A stretch of 64,000 nt of DNA from Siphonodentalium dalli (Eukaryota; Mollusca; Scaphopoda; Gadilida; Siphonodentaliidae): the NCBI GenBank assembly GCA_032622095.1, contig CP136063.1, forward strand, positions 78,411,980-78,475,979. The letters run 5' to 3'. A model generated the notes under the pieces. That model did not search any database, was not told the origin of the DNA, and worked only from the letters and a program-made list of their open reading frames with translations. Positions 51,503 through 64,000 of this stretch are shown one piece after another; position 1 is the stretch's first letter, and each line of letters opens with the position of its first letter. The translations under genes were made by a program, and so were the position numbers.

Positions 51503-53837
51503 GGTGACACTCCACAGTTTCTGCAGGGATTGGTGCAAAAATAAGGGGGCATCAATTCAATGAAAAATAACAGAAATGTGATCCCACAACACATATACAA
51601 TGTATATATACCTGGGTTGAGCACATACTAGGCTTAATGATTTTGGTACAGAATTGTCATTTTAATGGGGGTAGCAAGAGTTATGCCCCTTGATTGTGTG
51701 CCTGAAAAATGAAATTTTGATGCAAAAATGACCAAAATAAGTGATTTTCAGGCTCGTGGGACACAAAAACCAGAAGATCTATGCTATAGCCGCCTATGTT
51801 GTCTGGAAGAACACTGTTTCCTCACAAAAATATCAAAAAAATTCAAACTTCTCACCACTGTAAGTTTAAAAAAAATATTTTTCATGCAGATGACAAATTT
51901 TAGGTGCTAAAATGTCACGCTGGTGTCTGGAGCCACTGTTTCGCAGAAATCGCTACTACTTCATACTGGTGGGGTCAAGGTCACCTGAAACAATATTTTT
52001 CAAAACTCAAAGACATCCTCTAAAAATCCACAAATTCATAACTAACCTTCTCTCAATAAACATACCACACCCATGGTGACAGAAAACACTGGTACTCTAT
52101 TCTAAGAAATTTACCCCTACTGATAATTCGAAACTGTGGAGTGTCACCTTAAGGGAAATGCAATTTTATTAATCTTTAATAGGGACCACACCTCCATATT
52201 CTCTGCATTATACCGCTTAAAATGATATATTACACCCCATGCGTTATTGCAATCACAGGCAGCAAGATTGGGTGGGGATTTACATGCACCCCCATGATTT
52301 CACCCCTTTTGGGTCTTTCAGAACCCAATGACGTTATGCTTGACGTAGTGAAAAAATGGATATATTCAACCATCATCTATAGCTTGAAAAAGGTCTGAAA
52401 TACTAAAATGTTGTATAAATATATTATGAGATGCATATTTTCCTCAGATATCAAAATAAAACATAATATTTCATACAACAACTATCTTTAATACTCTCCC
52501 AAAACTATGGGTTAAAAAATTCCAAGTCTTATTTAGCATTAAGGGAAAGCTTTACAAGGTTATGACATCACATGAACAATATGTTGTCAAGTGAAATATG
52601 ACCAAGGAAACCTGTATTATTATATTTCACACTTGTGAATAAGAAAGACTGAATATCTAATCTTGTTGTATACTGTGTAATGTCACAATATCAGCCTTTT
52701 CAGCTAAGATTCAAGGAGCATATGATGTCATGAAAAAGTACCCATCATCTGAAAAATCACCAATAACCATATACATGAACCACCACCACCACCCCCCCCC
52801 CCCCCCACTGCTCCAAGACTCCATATCCCCACCAATTTATATGATTAAAGACAACCTGTATTGGAATATGCATAGAAGAATGGTGTATCTACCATAAAAT
52901 GTTCCTTCTAACTGAACAGGTTTGCTAAAAAATGATTTTCAGTAACAATATTTGTCAAGTTGACAGATGAAAATGGTGCTATTTGCTGGTCTTGAAGGGA
53001 AATGCAATTTTATTAATCTTTAATAGGGACCACACCTCCATATTCTCTGCATTATACCGCTTAAAATGATATATTACACCCCATGCGTTATTGCAATCAC
53101 AGGCAGCAAGATTGGGTGGGGATTTACATGCACCCCCATGATTTCACCCCTTTTGGGTCTTCCAGAACCCAATGACGTTATGCTTGACGTAGTGAAAAAA
53201 TGGATATATTCAACCATCATCTATAGCTTGAAAAAGGTCTGAAATACTAAAATGTTGTATAAATATATTATGAGATGCATATTTTCCTCAGATATCAAAA
53301 TAAAACATAATATTTCATACAACAACTATCTTTAATACTCTCCCAAAACTATGGGTTAAAAAATTCCAAGTCTTATTTAGCATTAAGGGAAAGCTTTACA
53401 AGGTTATGACATCACATGAACAATATGTTGTCAAGTGAAATATGACCAAGGAAACCTGTATTATTATATTTCACACTTGTGAATAAGAAAGACTGAATAT
53501 CTAATCTTGTTGTATACTGTGTAATGTCACAATATCAGCCTTTTCAGCTAAGATTCAAGGAGCATATGATGTCATGAAAAAGTACCCATCATCTGAAAAA
53601 TCACCAATAACCATATACATGAACCACCACCACCACCCCCCCCCCCCACTGCTCCAAGACTCCATATCCCCACCAATTTATATGATTAAAGACAACCTGT
53701 ATTGGAATATGCATAGAAGAATGGTGTATCTACCATAAAATGTTCCTTCTAACTGAACAGGTTTGCTAAAAAATGATTTTCAGTAACAATATTTGTCAAG
53801 TTGACAGATGAAAATGGTGCTATTTGCTGGTCTTGAA
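51503..53837 (+). repeat. Array block 24: A-B-B
   Basis: A 51503-52148, B1 52149-52996, B2 52997-53837. C runs 15 and 12. Confidence 0.95.
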
Positions 53838-56172
53838 GGTGACACTCCACAGTTTCTGCAGGGATTGGTGCAAAAATAAGGGGGCATCAATTCAATGAAA
53901 AATAACAGAAATGTGATCCCACAACACATATACAATGTATATATACCTGGGTTGAGCACATACTAGGCTTAATGATTTTGGTACAGAATTGTCATTTTAA
54001 TGGGGGTAGCAAGAGTTATGCCCCTTGATTGTGTGCCTGAAAAATGAAATTTTGATGCAAAAATGACCAAAATAAGTGATTTTCAGGCTCGTGGGACACA
54101 AAAACCAGAAGATCTATGCTATAGCCGCCTATGTTGTCTGGAAGAACACTGTTTCCTCACAAAAATATCAAAAAAATTCAAACTTCTCACCACTGTAAGT
54201 TTAAAAAAAATATTTTTCATGCAGATGACAAATTTTAGGTGCTAAAATGTCACGCTGGTGTCTGGAGCCACTGTTTCGCAGAAATCGCTACTACTTCATA
54301 CTGGTGGGGTCAAGGTCACCTGAAACAATATTTTTCAAAACTCAAAGACATCCTCTAAAAATCCACAAATTCATAACTAACCTTCTCTCAATAAACATAC
54401 CACACCCATGGTGACAGAAAACACTGGTACTCTATTCTAAGAAATTTACCCCTACTGATAATTCGAAACTGTGGAGTGTCACCTTAAGGGAAATGCAATT
54501 TTATTAATCTTTAATAGGGACCACACCTCCATATTCTCTGCATTATACCGCTTAAAATGATATATTACACCCCATGCGTTATTGCAATCACAGGCAGCAA
54601 GATTGGGTGGGGATTTACATGCACCCCCATGATTTCACCCCTTTTGGGTCTTTCAGAACCCAATGACGTTATGCTTGACGTAGTGAAAAAATGGATATAT
54701 TCAACCATCATCTATAGCTTGAAAAAGGTCTGAAATACTAAAATGTTGTATAAATATATTATGAGATGCATATTTTCCTCAGATATCAAAATAAAACATA
54801 ATATTTCATACAACAACTATCTTTAATACTCTCCCAAAACTATGGGTTAAAAAATTCCAAGTCTTATTTAGCATTAAGGGAAAGCTTTACAAGGTTATGA
54901 CATCACATGAACAATATGTTGTCAAGTGAAATATGACCAAGGAAACCTGTATTATTATATTTCACACTTGTGAATAAGAAAGACTGAATATCTAATCTTG
55001 TTGTATACTGTGTAATGTCACAATATCAGCCTTTTCAGCTAAGATTCAAGGAGCATATGATGTCATGAAAAAGTACCCATCATCTGAAAAATCACCAATA
55101 ACCATATACATGAACCACCACCACCACCCCCCCCCCCCCCCACTGCTCCAAGACTCCATATCCCCACCAATTTATATGATTAAAGACAACCTGTATTGGA
55201 ATATGCATAGAAGAATGGTGTATCTACCATAAAATGTTCCTTCTAACTGAACAGGTTTGCTAAAAAATGATTTTCAGTAACAATATTTGTCAAGTTGACA
55301 GATGAAAATGGTGCTATTTGCTGGTCTTGAAGGGAAATGCAATTTTATTAATCTTTAATAGGGACCACACCTCCATATTCTCTGCATTATACCGCTTAAA
55401 ATGATATATTACACCCCATGCGTTATTGCAATCACAGGCAGCAAGATTGGGTGGGGATTTACATGCACCCCCATGATTTCACCCCTTTTGGGTCTTCCAG
55501 AACCCAATGACGTTATGCTTGACGTAGTGAAAAAATGGATATATTCAACCATCATCTATAGCTTGAAAAAGGTCTGAAATACTAAAATGTTGTATAAATA
55601 TATTATGAGATGCATATTTTCCTCAGATATCAAAATAAAACATAATATTTCATACAACAACTATCTTTAATACTCTCCCAAAACTATGGGTTAAAAAATT
55701 CCAAGTCTTATTTAGCATTAAGGGAAAGCTTTACAAGGTTATGACATCACATGAACAATATGTTGTCAAGTGAAATATGACCAAGGAAACCTGTATTATT
55801 ATATTTCACACTTGTGAATAAGAAAGACTGAATATCTAATCTTGTTGTATACTGTGTAATGTCACAATATCAGCCTTTTCAGCTAAGATTCAAGGAGCAT
55901 ATGATGTCATGAAAAAGTACCCATCATCTGAAAAATCACCAATAACCATATACATGAACCACCACCACCACCCCCCCCCCCCACTGCTCCAAGACTCCAT
56001 ATCCCCACCAATTTATATGATTAAAGACAACCTGTATTGGAATATGCATAGAAGAATGGTGTATCTACCATAAAATGTTCCTTCTAACTGAACAGGTTTG
56101 CTAAAAAATGATTTTCAGTAACAATATTTGTCAAGTTGACAGATGAAAATGGTGCTATTTGCTGGTCTTGAA
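53838..56172 (+). repeat. Array block 25: A-B-B
   Basis: A 53838-54483, B1 54484-55331, B2 55332-56172. C runs 15 and 12. Confidence 0.95.
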
Positions 56173-58507
56173 GGTGACACTCCACAGTTTCTGCAGGGAT
56201 TGGTGCAAAAATAAGGGGGCATCAATTCAATGAAAAATAACAGAAATGTGATCCCACAACACATATACAATGTATATATACCTGGGTTGAGCACATACTA
56301 GGCTTAATGATTTTGGTACAGAATTGTCATTTTAATGGGGGTAGCAAGAGTTATGCCCCTTGATTGTGTGCCTGAAAAATGAAATTTTGATGCAAAAATG
56401 ACCAAAATAAGTGATTTTCAGGCTCGTGGGACACAAAAACCAGAAGATCTATGCTATAGCCGCCTATGTTGTCTGGAAGAACACTGTTTCCTCACAAAAA
56501 TATCAAAAAAATTCAAACTTCTCACCACTGTAAGTTTAAAAAAAATATTTTTCATGCAGATGACAAATTTTAGGTGCTAAAATGTCACGCTGGTGTCTGG
56601 AGCCACTGTTTCGCAGAAATCGCTACTACTTCATACTGGTGGGGTCAAGGTCACCTGAAACAATATTTTTCAAAACTCAAAGACATCCTCTAAAAATCCA
56701 CAAATTCATAACTAACCTTCTCTCAATAAACATACCACACCCATGGTGACAGAAAACACTGGTACTCTATTCTAAGAAATTTACCCCTACTGATAATTCG
56801 AAACTGTGGAGTGTCACCTTAAGGGAAATGCAATTTTATTAATCTTTAATAGGGACCACACCTCCATATTCTCTGCATTATACCGCTTAAAATGATATAT
56901 TACACCCCATGCGTTATTGCAATCACAGGCAGCAAGATTGGGTGGGGATTTACATGCACCCCCATGATTTCACCCCTTTTGGGTCTTTCAGAACCCAATG
57001 ACGTTATGCTTGACGTAGTGAAAAAATGGATATATTCAACCATCATCTATAGCTTGAAAAAGGTCTGAAATACTAAAATGTTGTATAAATATATTATGAG
57101 ATGCATATTTTCCTCAGATATCAAAATAAAACATAATATTTCATACAACAACTATCTTTAATACTCTCCCAAAACTATGGGTTAAAAAATTCCAAGTCTT
57201 ATTTAGCATTAAGGGAAAGCTTTACAAGGTTATGACATCACATGAACAATATGTTGTCAAGTGAAATATGACCAAGGAAACCTGTATTATTATATTTCAC
57301 ACTTGTGAATAAGAAAGACTGAATATCTAATCTTGTTGTATACTGTGTAATGTCACAATATCAGCCTTTTCAGCTAAGATTCAAGGAGCATATGATGTCA
57401 TGAAAAAGTACCCATCATCTGAAAAATCACCAATAACCATATACATGAACCACCACCACCACCCCCCCCCCCCCCCACTGCTCCAAGACTCCATATCCCC
57501 ACCAATTTATATGATTAAAGACAACCTGTATTGGAATATGCATAGAAGAATGGTGTATCTACCATAAAATGTTCCTTCTAACTGAACAGGTTTGCTAAAA
57601 AATGATTTTCAGTAACAATATTTGTCAAGTTGACAGATGAAAATGGTGCTATTTGCTGGTCTTGAAGGGAAATGCAATTTTATTAATCTTTAATAGGGAC
57701 CACACCTCCATATTCTCTGCATTATACCGCTTAAAATGATATATTACACCCCATGCGTTATTGCAATCACAGGCAGCAAGATTGGGTGGGGATTTACATG
57801 CACCCCCATGATTTCACCCCTTTTGGGTCTTCCAGAACCCAATGACGTTATGCTTGACGTAGTGAAAAAATGGATATATTCAACCATCATCTATAGCTTG
57901 AAAAAGGTCTGAAATACTAAAATGTTGTATAAATATATTATGAGATGCATATTTTCCTCAGATATCAAAATAAAACATAATATTTCATACAACAACTATC
58001 TTTAATACTCTCCCAAAACTATGGGTTAAAAAATTCCAAGTCTTATTTAGCATTAAGGGAAAGCTTTACAAGGTTATGACATCACATGAACAATATGTTG
58101 TCAAGTGAAATATGACCAAGGAAACCTGTATTATTATATTTCACACTTGTGAATAAGAAAGACTGAATATCTAATCTTGTTGTATACTGTGTAATGTCAC
58201 AATATCAGCCTTTTCAGCTAAGATTCAAGGAGCATATGATGTCATGAAAAAGTACCCATCATCTGAAAAATCACCAATAACCATATACATGAACCACCAC
58301 CACCACCCCCCCCCCCCACTGCTCCAAGACTCCATATCCCCACCAATTTATATGATTAAAGACAACCTGTATTGGAATATGCATAGAAGAATGGTGTATC
58401 TACCATAAAATGTTCCTTCTAACTGAACAGGTTTGCTAAAAAATGATTTTCAGTAACAATATTTGTCAAGTTGACAGATGAAAATGGTGCTATTTGCTGG
58501 TCTTGAA
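56173..58507 (+). repeat. Array block 26: A-B-B
   Basis: A 56173-56818, B1 56819-57666, B2 57667-58507. C runs 15 and 12. Last A-B-B block of the array. Confidence 0.95.
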
Positions 58508-60000
58508 GGTGACACTCCACAGTTTCTGCAGGGATTGGTGCAAAAATAAGGGGGCATCAATTCAATGAAAAATAACAGAAATGTGATCCCACAACACATA
58601 TACAATGTATATATACCTGGGTTGAGCACATACTAGGCTTAATGATTTTGGTACAGAATTGTCATTTTAATGGGGGTAGCAAGAGTTATGCCCCTTGATT
58701 GTGTGCCTGAAAAATGAAATTTTGATGCAAAAATGACCAAAATAAGTGATTTTCAGGCTCGTGGGACACAAAAACCAGAAGATCTATGCTATAGCCGCCT
58801 ATGTTGTCTGGAAGAACACTGTTTCCTCACAAAAATATCAAAAAAATTCAAACTTCTCACCACTGTAAGTTTAAAAAAAATATTTTTCATGCAGATGACA
58901 AATTTTAGGTGCTAAAATGTCACGCTGGTGTCTGGAGCCACTGTTTCGCAGAAATCGCTACTACTTCATACTGGTGGGGTCAAGGTCACCTGAAACAATA
59001 TTTTTCAAAACTCAAAGACATCCTCTAAAAATCCACAAATTCATAACTAACCTTCTCTCAATAAACATACCACACCCATGGTGACAGAAAACACTGGTAC
59101 TCTATTCTAAGAAATTTACCCCTACTGATAATTCGAAACTGTGGAGTGTCACCTTAAGGGAAATGCAATTTTATTAATCTTTAATAGGGACCACACCTCC
59201 ATATTCTCTGCATTATACCGCTTAAAATGATATATTACACCCCATGCGTTATTGCAATCACAGGCAGCAAGATTGGGTGGGGATTTACATGCACCCCCAT
59301 GATTTCACCCCTTTTGGGTCTTTCAGAACCCAATGACGTTATGCTTGACGTAGTGAAAAAATGGATATATTCAACCATCATCTATAGCTTGAAAAAGGTC
59401 TGAAATACTAAAATGTTGTATAAATATATTATGAGATGCATATTTTCCTCAGATATCAAAATAAAACATAATATTTCATACAACAACTATCTTTAATACT
59501 CTCCCAAAACTATGGGTTAAAAAATTCCAAGTCTTATTTAGCATTAAGGGAAAGCTTTACAAGGTTATGACATCACATGAACAATATGTTGTCAAGTGAA
59601 ATATGACCAAGGAAACCTGTATTATTATATTTCACACTTGTGAATAAGAAAGACTGAATATCTAATCTTGTTGTATACTGTGTAATGTCACAATATCAGC
59701 CTTTTCAGCTAAGATTCAAGGAGCATATGATGTCATGAAAAAGTACCCATCATCTGAAAAATCACCAATAACCATATACATGAACCACCACCACCACCCC
59801 CCCCCCCCCCACTGCTCCAAGACTCCATATCCCCACCAATTTATATGATTAAAGACAACCTGTATTGGAATATGCATAGAAGAATGGTGTATCTACCATA
59901 AAATGTTCCTTCTAACTGAACAGGTTTGCTAAAAAATGATTTTCAGTAACAATATTTGTCAAGTTGACAGATGAAAATGGTGCTATTTGCTGGTCTTGAA
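58508..60000 (+). repeat. Array block 27: A-B
   Basis: A 58508-59153, B 59154-60000. C run 14. First of three consecutive single-B blocks, which occur only at this end. Confidence 0.95.
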
Positions 60001-61493
60001 GGTGACACTCCACAGTTTCTGCAGGGATTGGTGCAAAAATAAGGGGGCATCAATTCAATGAAAAATAACAGAAATGTGATCCCACAACACATATACAATG
60101 TATATATACCTGGGTTGAGCACATACTAGGCTTAATGATTTTGGTACAGAATTGTCATTTTAATGGGGGTAGCAAGAGTTATGCCCCTTGATTGTGTGCC
60201 TGAAAAATGAAATTTTGATGCAAAAATGACCAAAATAAGTGATTTTCAGGCTCGTGGGACACAAAAACCAGAAGATCTATGCTATAGCCGCCTATGTTGT
60301 CTGGAAGAACACTGTTTCCTCACAAAAATATCAAAAAAATTCAAACTTCTCACCACTGTAAGTTTAAAAAAAATATTTTTCATGCAGATGACAAATTTTA
60401 GGTGCTAAAATGTCACGCTGGTGTCTGGAGCCACTGTTTCGCAGAAATCGCTACTACTTCATACTGGTGGGGTCAAGGTCACCTGAAACAATATTTTTCA
60501 AAACTCAAAGACATCCTCTAAAAATCCACAAATTCATAACTAACCTTCTCTCAATAAACATACCACACCCATGGTGACAGAAAACACTGGTACTCTATTC
60601 TAAGAAATTTACCCCTACTGATAATTCGAAACTGTGGAGTGTCACCTTAAGGGAAATGCAATTTTATTAATCTTTAATAGGGACCACACCTCCATATTCT
60701 CTGCATTATACCGCTTAAAATGATATATTACACCCCATGCGTTATTGCAATCACAGGCAGCAAGATTGGGTGGGGATTTACATGCACCCCCATGATTTCA
60801 CCCCTTTTGGGTCTTTCAGAACCCAATGACGTTATGCTTGACGTAGTGAAAAAATGGATATATTCAACCATCATCTATAGCTTGAAAAAGGTCTGAAATA
60901 CTAAAATGTTGTATAAATATATTATGAGATGCATATTTTCCTCAGATATCAAAATAAAACATAATATTTCATACAACAACTATCTTTAATACTCTCCCAA
61001 AACTATGGGTTAAAAAATTCCAAGTCTTATTTAGCATTAAGGGAAAGCTTTACAAGGTTATGACATCACATGAACAATATGTTGTCAAGTGAAATATGAC
61101 CAAGGAAACCTGTATTATTATATTTCACACTTGTGAATAAGAAAGACTGAATATCTAATCTTGTTGTATACTGTGTAATGTCACAATATCAGCCTTTTCA
61201 GCTAAGATTCAAGGAGCATATGATGTCATGAAAAAGTACCCATCATCTGAAAAATCACCAATAACCATATACATGAACCACCACCACCACCCCCCCCCCC
61301 CCCACTGCTCCAAGACTCCATATCCCCACCAATTTATATGATTAAAGACAACCTGTATTGGAATATGCATAGAAGAATGGTGTATCTACCATAAAATGTT
61401 CCTTCTAACTGAACAGGTTTGCTAAAAAATGATTTTCAGTAACAATATTTGTCAAGTTGACAGATGAAAATGGTGCTATTTGCTGGTCTTGAA
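60001..61493 (+). repeat. Array block 28: A-B
   Basis: A 60001-60646, B 60647-61493. C run 14. Confidence 0.95.
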
Positions 61494-62987
61494 GGTGACA
61501 CTCCACAGTTTCTGCAGGGATTGGTGCAAAAATAAGGGGGCATCAATTCAATGAAAAATAACAGAAATGTGATCCCACAACACATATACAATGTATATAT
61601 ACCTGGGTTGAGCACATACTAGGCTTAATGATTTTGGTACAGAATTGTCATTTTAATGGGGGTAGCAAGAGTTATGCCCCTTGATTGTGTGCCTGAAAAA
61701 TGAAATTTTGATGCAAAAATGACCAAAATAAGTGATTTTCAGGCTCGTGGGACACAAAAACCAGAAGATCTATGCTATAGCCGCCTATGTTGTCTGGAAG
61801 AACACTGTTTCCTCACAAAAATATCAAAAAAATTCAAACTTCTCACCACTGTAAGTTTAAAAAAAATATTTTTCATGCAGATGACAAATTTTAGGTGCTA
61901 AAATGTCACGCTGGTGTCTGGAGCCACTGTTTCGCAGAAATCGCTACTACTTCATACTGGTGGGGTCAAGGTCACCTGAAACAATATTTTTCAAAACTCA
62001 AAGACATCCTCTAAAAATCCACAAATTCATAACTAACCTTCTCTCAATAAACATACCACACCCATGGTGACAGAAAACACTGGTACTCTATTCTAAGAAA
62101 TTTACCCCTACTGATAATTCGAAACTGTGGAGTGTCACCTTAAGGGAAATGCAATTTTATTAATCTTTAATAGGGACCACACCTCCATATTCTCTGCATT
62201 ATACCGCTTAAAATGATATATTACACCCCATGCGTTATTGCAATCACAGGCAGCAAGATTGGGTGGGGATTTACATGCACCCCCATGATTTCACCCCTTT
62301 TGGGTCTTTCAGAACCCAATGACGTTATGCTTGACGTAGTGAAAAAATGGATATATTCAACCATCATCTATAGCTTGAAAAAGGTCTGAAATACTAAAAT
62401 GTTGTATAAATATATTATGAGATGCATATTTTCCTCAGATATCAAAATAAAACATAATATTTCATACAACAACTATCTTTAATACTCTCCCAAAACTATG
62501 GGTTAAAAAATTCCAAGTCTTATTTAGCATTAAGGGAAAGCTTTACAAGGTTATGACATCACATGAACAATATGTTGTCAAGTGAAATATGACCAAGGAA
62601 ACCTGTATTATTATATTTCACACTTGTGAATAAGAAAGACTGAATATCTAATCTTGTTGTATACTGTGTAATGTCACAATATCAGCCTTTTCAGCTAAGA
62701 TTCAAGGAGCATATGATGTCATGAAAAAGTACCCATCATCTGAAAAATCACCAATAACCATATACATGAACCACCACCACCACCCCCCCCCCCCCCCACT
62801 GCTCCAAGACTCCATATCCCCACCAATTTATATGATTAAAGACAACCTGTATTGGAATATGCATAGAAGAATGGTGTATCTACCATAAAATGTTCCTTCT
62901 AACTGAACAGGTTTGCTAAAAAATGATTTTCAGTAACAATATTTGTCAAGTTGACAGATGAAAATGGTGCTATTTGCTGGTCTTGAA
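61494..62987 (+). repeat. Array block 29: A-B
   Basis: A 61494-62139, B 62140-62987. C run 15, the longest among single-B blocks. Confidence 0.95.
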
Positions 62988-63633
62988 GGTGACACTCCAC
63001 AGTTTCTGCAGGGATTGGTGCAAAAATAAGGGGGCATCAATTCAATGAAAAATAACAGAAATGTGATCCCACAACACATATACAATGTATATATACCTGG
63101 GTTGAGCACATACTAGGCTTAATGATTTTGGTACAGAATTGTCATTTTAATGGGGGTAGCAAGAGTTATGCCCCTTGATTGTGTGCCTGAAAAATGAAAT
63201 TTTGATGCAAAAATGACCAAAATAAGTGATTTTCAGGCTCGTGGGACACAAAAACCAGAAGATCTATGCTATAGCCGCCTATGTTGTCTGGAAGAACACT
63301 GTTTCCTCACAAAAATATCAAAAAAATTCAAACTTCTCACCACTGTAAGTTTAAAAAAAATATTTTTCATGCAGATGACAAATTTTAGGTGCTAAAATGT
63401 CACGCTGGTGTCTGGAGCCACTGTTTCGCAGAAATCGCTACTACTTCATACTGGTGGGGTCAAGGTCACCTGAAACAATATTTTTCAAAACTCAAAGACA
63501 TCCTCTAAAAATCCACAAATTCATAACTAACCTTCTCTCAATAAACATACCACACCCATGGTGACAGAAAACACTGGTACTCTATTCTAAGAAATTTACC
63601 CCTACTGATAATTCGAAACTGTGGAGTGTCACC
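62988..63633 (+). repeat. Terminal A module (copy 30)
   Basis: A full-length 646-bp consensus A with no B after it. Its right inverted repeat borders unique DNA, so the array has one more A than it has B blocks. Confidence 0.95.
63615..63633 (-). repeat. Module A right terminal inverted repeat (19 bp), outer right edge of the array
   Basis: GAAACTGTGGAGTGTCACC ends every A module. Here it is the last array sequence before unique DNA starting TATGTAAAC. Confidence 0.95.
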
Positions 63634-63637
63634 TATG
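63633..63637. other. Candidate target-site duplication CTATG, right of the array
   Basis: CTATG matches 2851-2855 on the far side of the array. The C at 63633 is shared with the end of the 19-bp inverted repeat, so the duplication may be only TAT (63634-63636). Confidence 0.55.
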
Positions 63638-64000
63638 TAAACATACACTCAGATTCATACTGATACTGATTTTTTATATGTGGGTATGTAGTTTACTCCA
63701 GACTGGGTATGAATAAAAAGCTCATCTGTCTTACTGCTTGTTGTGCGAAAAATTGAAAACCGCTGGAAAGATGCTGTGACTTTCTCGTGTCGTTTTAACT
63801 TCTGGACGAAAATATGACACAACCACAGGGCGACATTACTTATTTTAATAGAGTGTCAATAGAGTACACGCAAAGTGGGGGTGAAGGACGCCCAGGGAGA
63901 TATCATTACACAGAATTTAGCTCGTTATTTTACGTGGAGTAAAAATGTTAAAGTTCAAAATCAAACATTTTAAATATTAGGTTTTTAATTGTATTTTACT
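63634..64000. other. Unique right flank, no gene recognised
   Basis: These 367 bp have no similarity to A, B or the left-flank repeats that I can see. There is no long open frame and no RNA gene. GATTCATAC at 63652-63660 is the reverse complement of 2839-2847 just outside the left end, which may be chance. Confidence 0.5.

Larger units (their letters stand above)
2855..63633. repeat. 60.8-kb higher-order tandem array of modules A (x30) and B (x49)
   Basis: Thirty near-identical A modules alternate with single or double B modules. The 29 A-to-A intervals fall into two size classes: 20 of 2,327-2,342 bp (A-B-B) and 9 of 1,491-1,495 bp (A-B). A last A closes the array. Apart from poly-C length, the changes noticed are in A1 (one substitution, one T missing), A2 (6-bp insertion), block 1 B1 (one CCA fewer), block 11 (extra TTAA) and block 17 (one A missing). 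Both array ends coincide exactly with A termini. It carries no gene. It can be called a macrosatellite or higher-order satellite, probably derived from an inserted A-B-A element. Copy number depends on correct assembly of this nearly identical sequence. Confidence 0.95.

Noticed and set aside
2855-63633. rDNA, 5S, histone or tRNA gene array
   Set aside because: Unit sizes of 1.5 and 2.3 kb invited the idea, but no rRNA, histone or tRNA sequence was recognised in A or B.
2855-63633. CRISPR-like repeat and spacer array
   Set aside because: Repeats are hundreds of bases long, the material between them is itself repeated, and the context is eukaryotic.
2839-63660. 9-bp inverted match GTATGAATC / GATTCATAC just outside both array ends
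   Set aside because: It is too short, sits at unequal distances from the two ends, and is expected by chance in this composition.

Overview
The window is non-coding, AT-rich, repeat-dominated eukaryotic DNA. Large tandem arrays, MITE-like elements, long palindromes and C/CAC homopolymer tracts suggest a metazoan genome. A marine invertebrate such as a mollusc is a plausible guess, but nothing here fixes the taxon. I found no convincing protein-coding gene, rRNA, tRNA or CRISPR array.

Left flank (1-2854) is a patchwork of old repeats. About 1-880 holds diverged tandem copies of a ~290-bp repeat ending in poly-C. 1066-1477 holds a 175-bp tandem repeat whose core is a 133-bp near-perfect palindrome. 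About 1826-2100 holds a diverged ~148-bp duplication. 2349-2719 is a 371-bp non-autonomous piggyBac-like element with TTAA target duplications, CCCTTT termini and two 69-bp palindromes that are reverse complements of each other.

The main feature is a 60.8-kb tandem array at 2855-63633, built from two unrelated modules. Module A (646 bp, 30 copies) is bounded by perfect 19-bp terminal inverted repeats. Module B (~839-844 bp, 49 copies) contains a (CCA)4-C12-15 tract. The order is A-B-B (20 blocks, ~2,335 bp) or A-B (9 blocks, ~1,492 bp), closed by a final A. The first B after A always carries T, and the second always carries C, at one diagnostic position. Apart from poly-C length I saw only a handful of private changes, so the array is either very young or very strongly homogenised.

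Two observations suggest an origin. First, the array starts and stops exactly at the outer ends of A and is flanked by CTATG on both sides (TAT if the 19-bp repeat is counted whole). This looks like an inserted A-B-A element, with A acting as a long terminal repeat, that later expanded by unequal exchange between A copies. Second, the B-B junction is exactly what loss of one A through a 4-bp AAGG microhomology would leave, so A-B is probably the ancestral unit and A-B-B the derived one. Poly-C lengths act as barcodes and reveal a duplicated ~10-kb stretch within the array (blocks 3-7 versus blocks 14-18).

The right flank (63634-64000) is unique-looking sequence with no recognisable feature.
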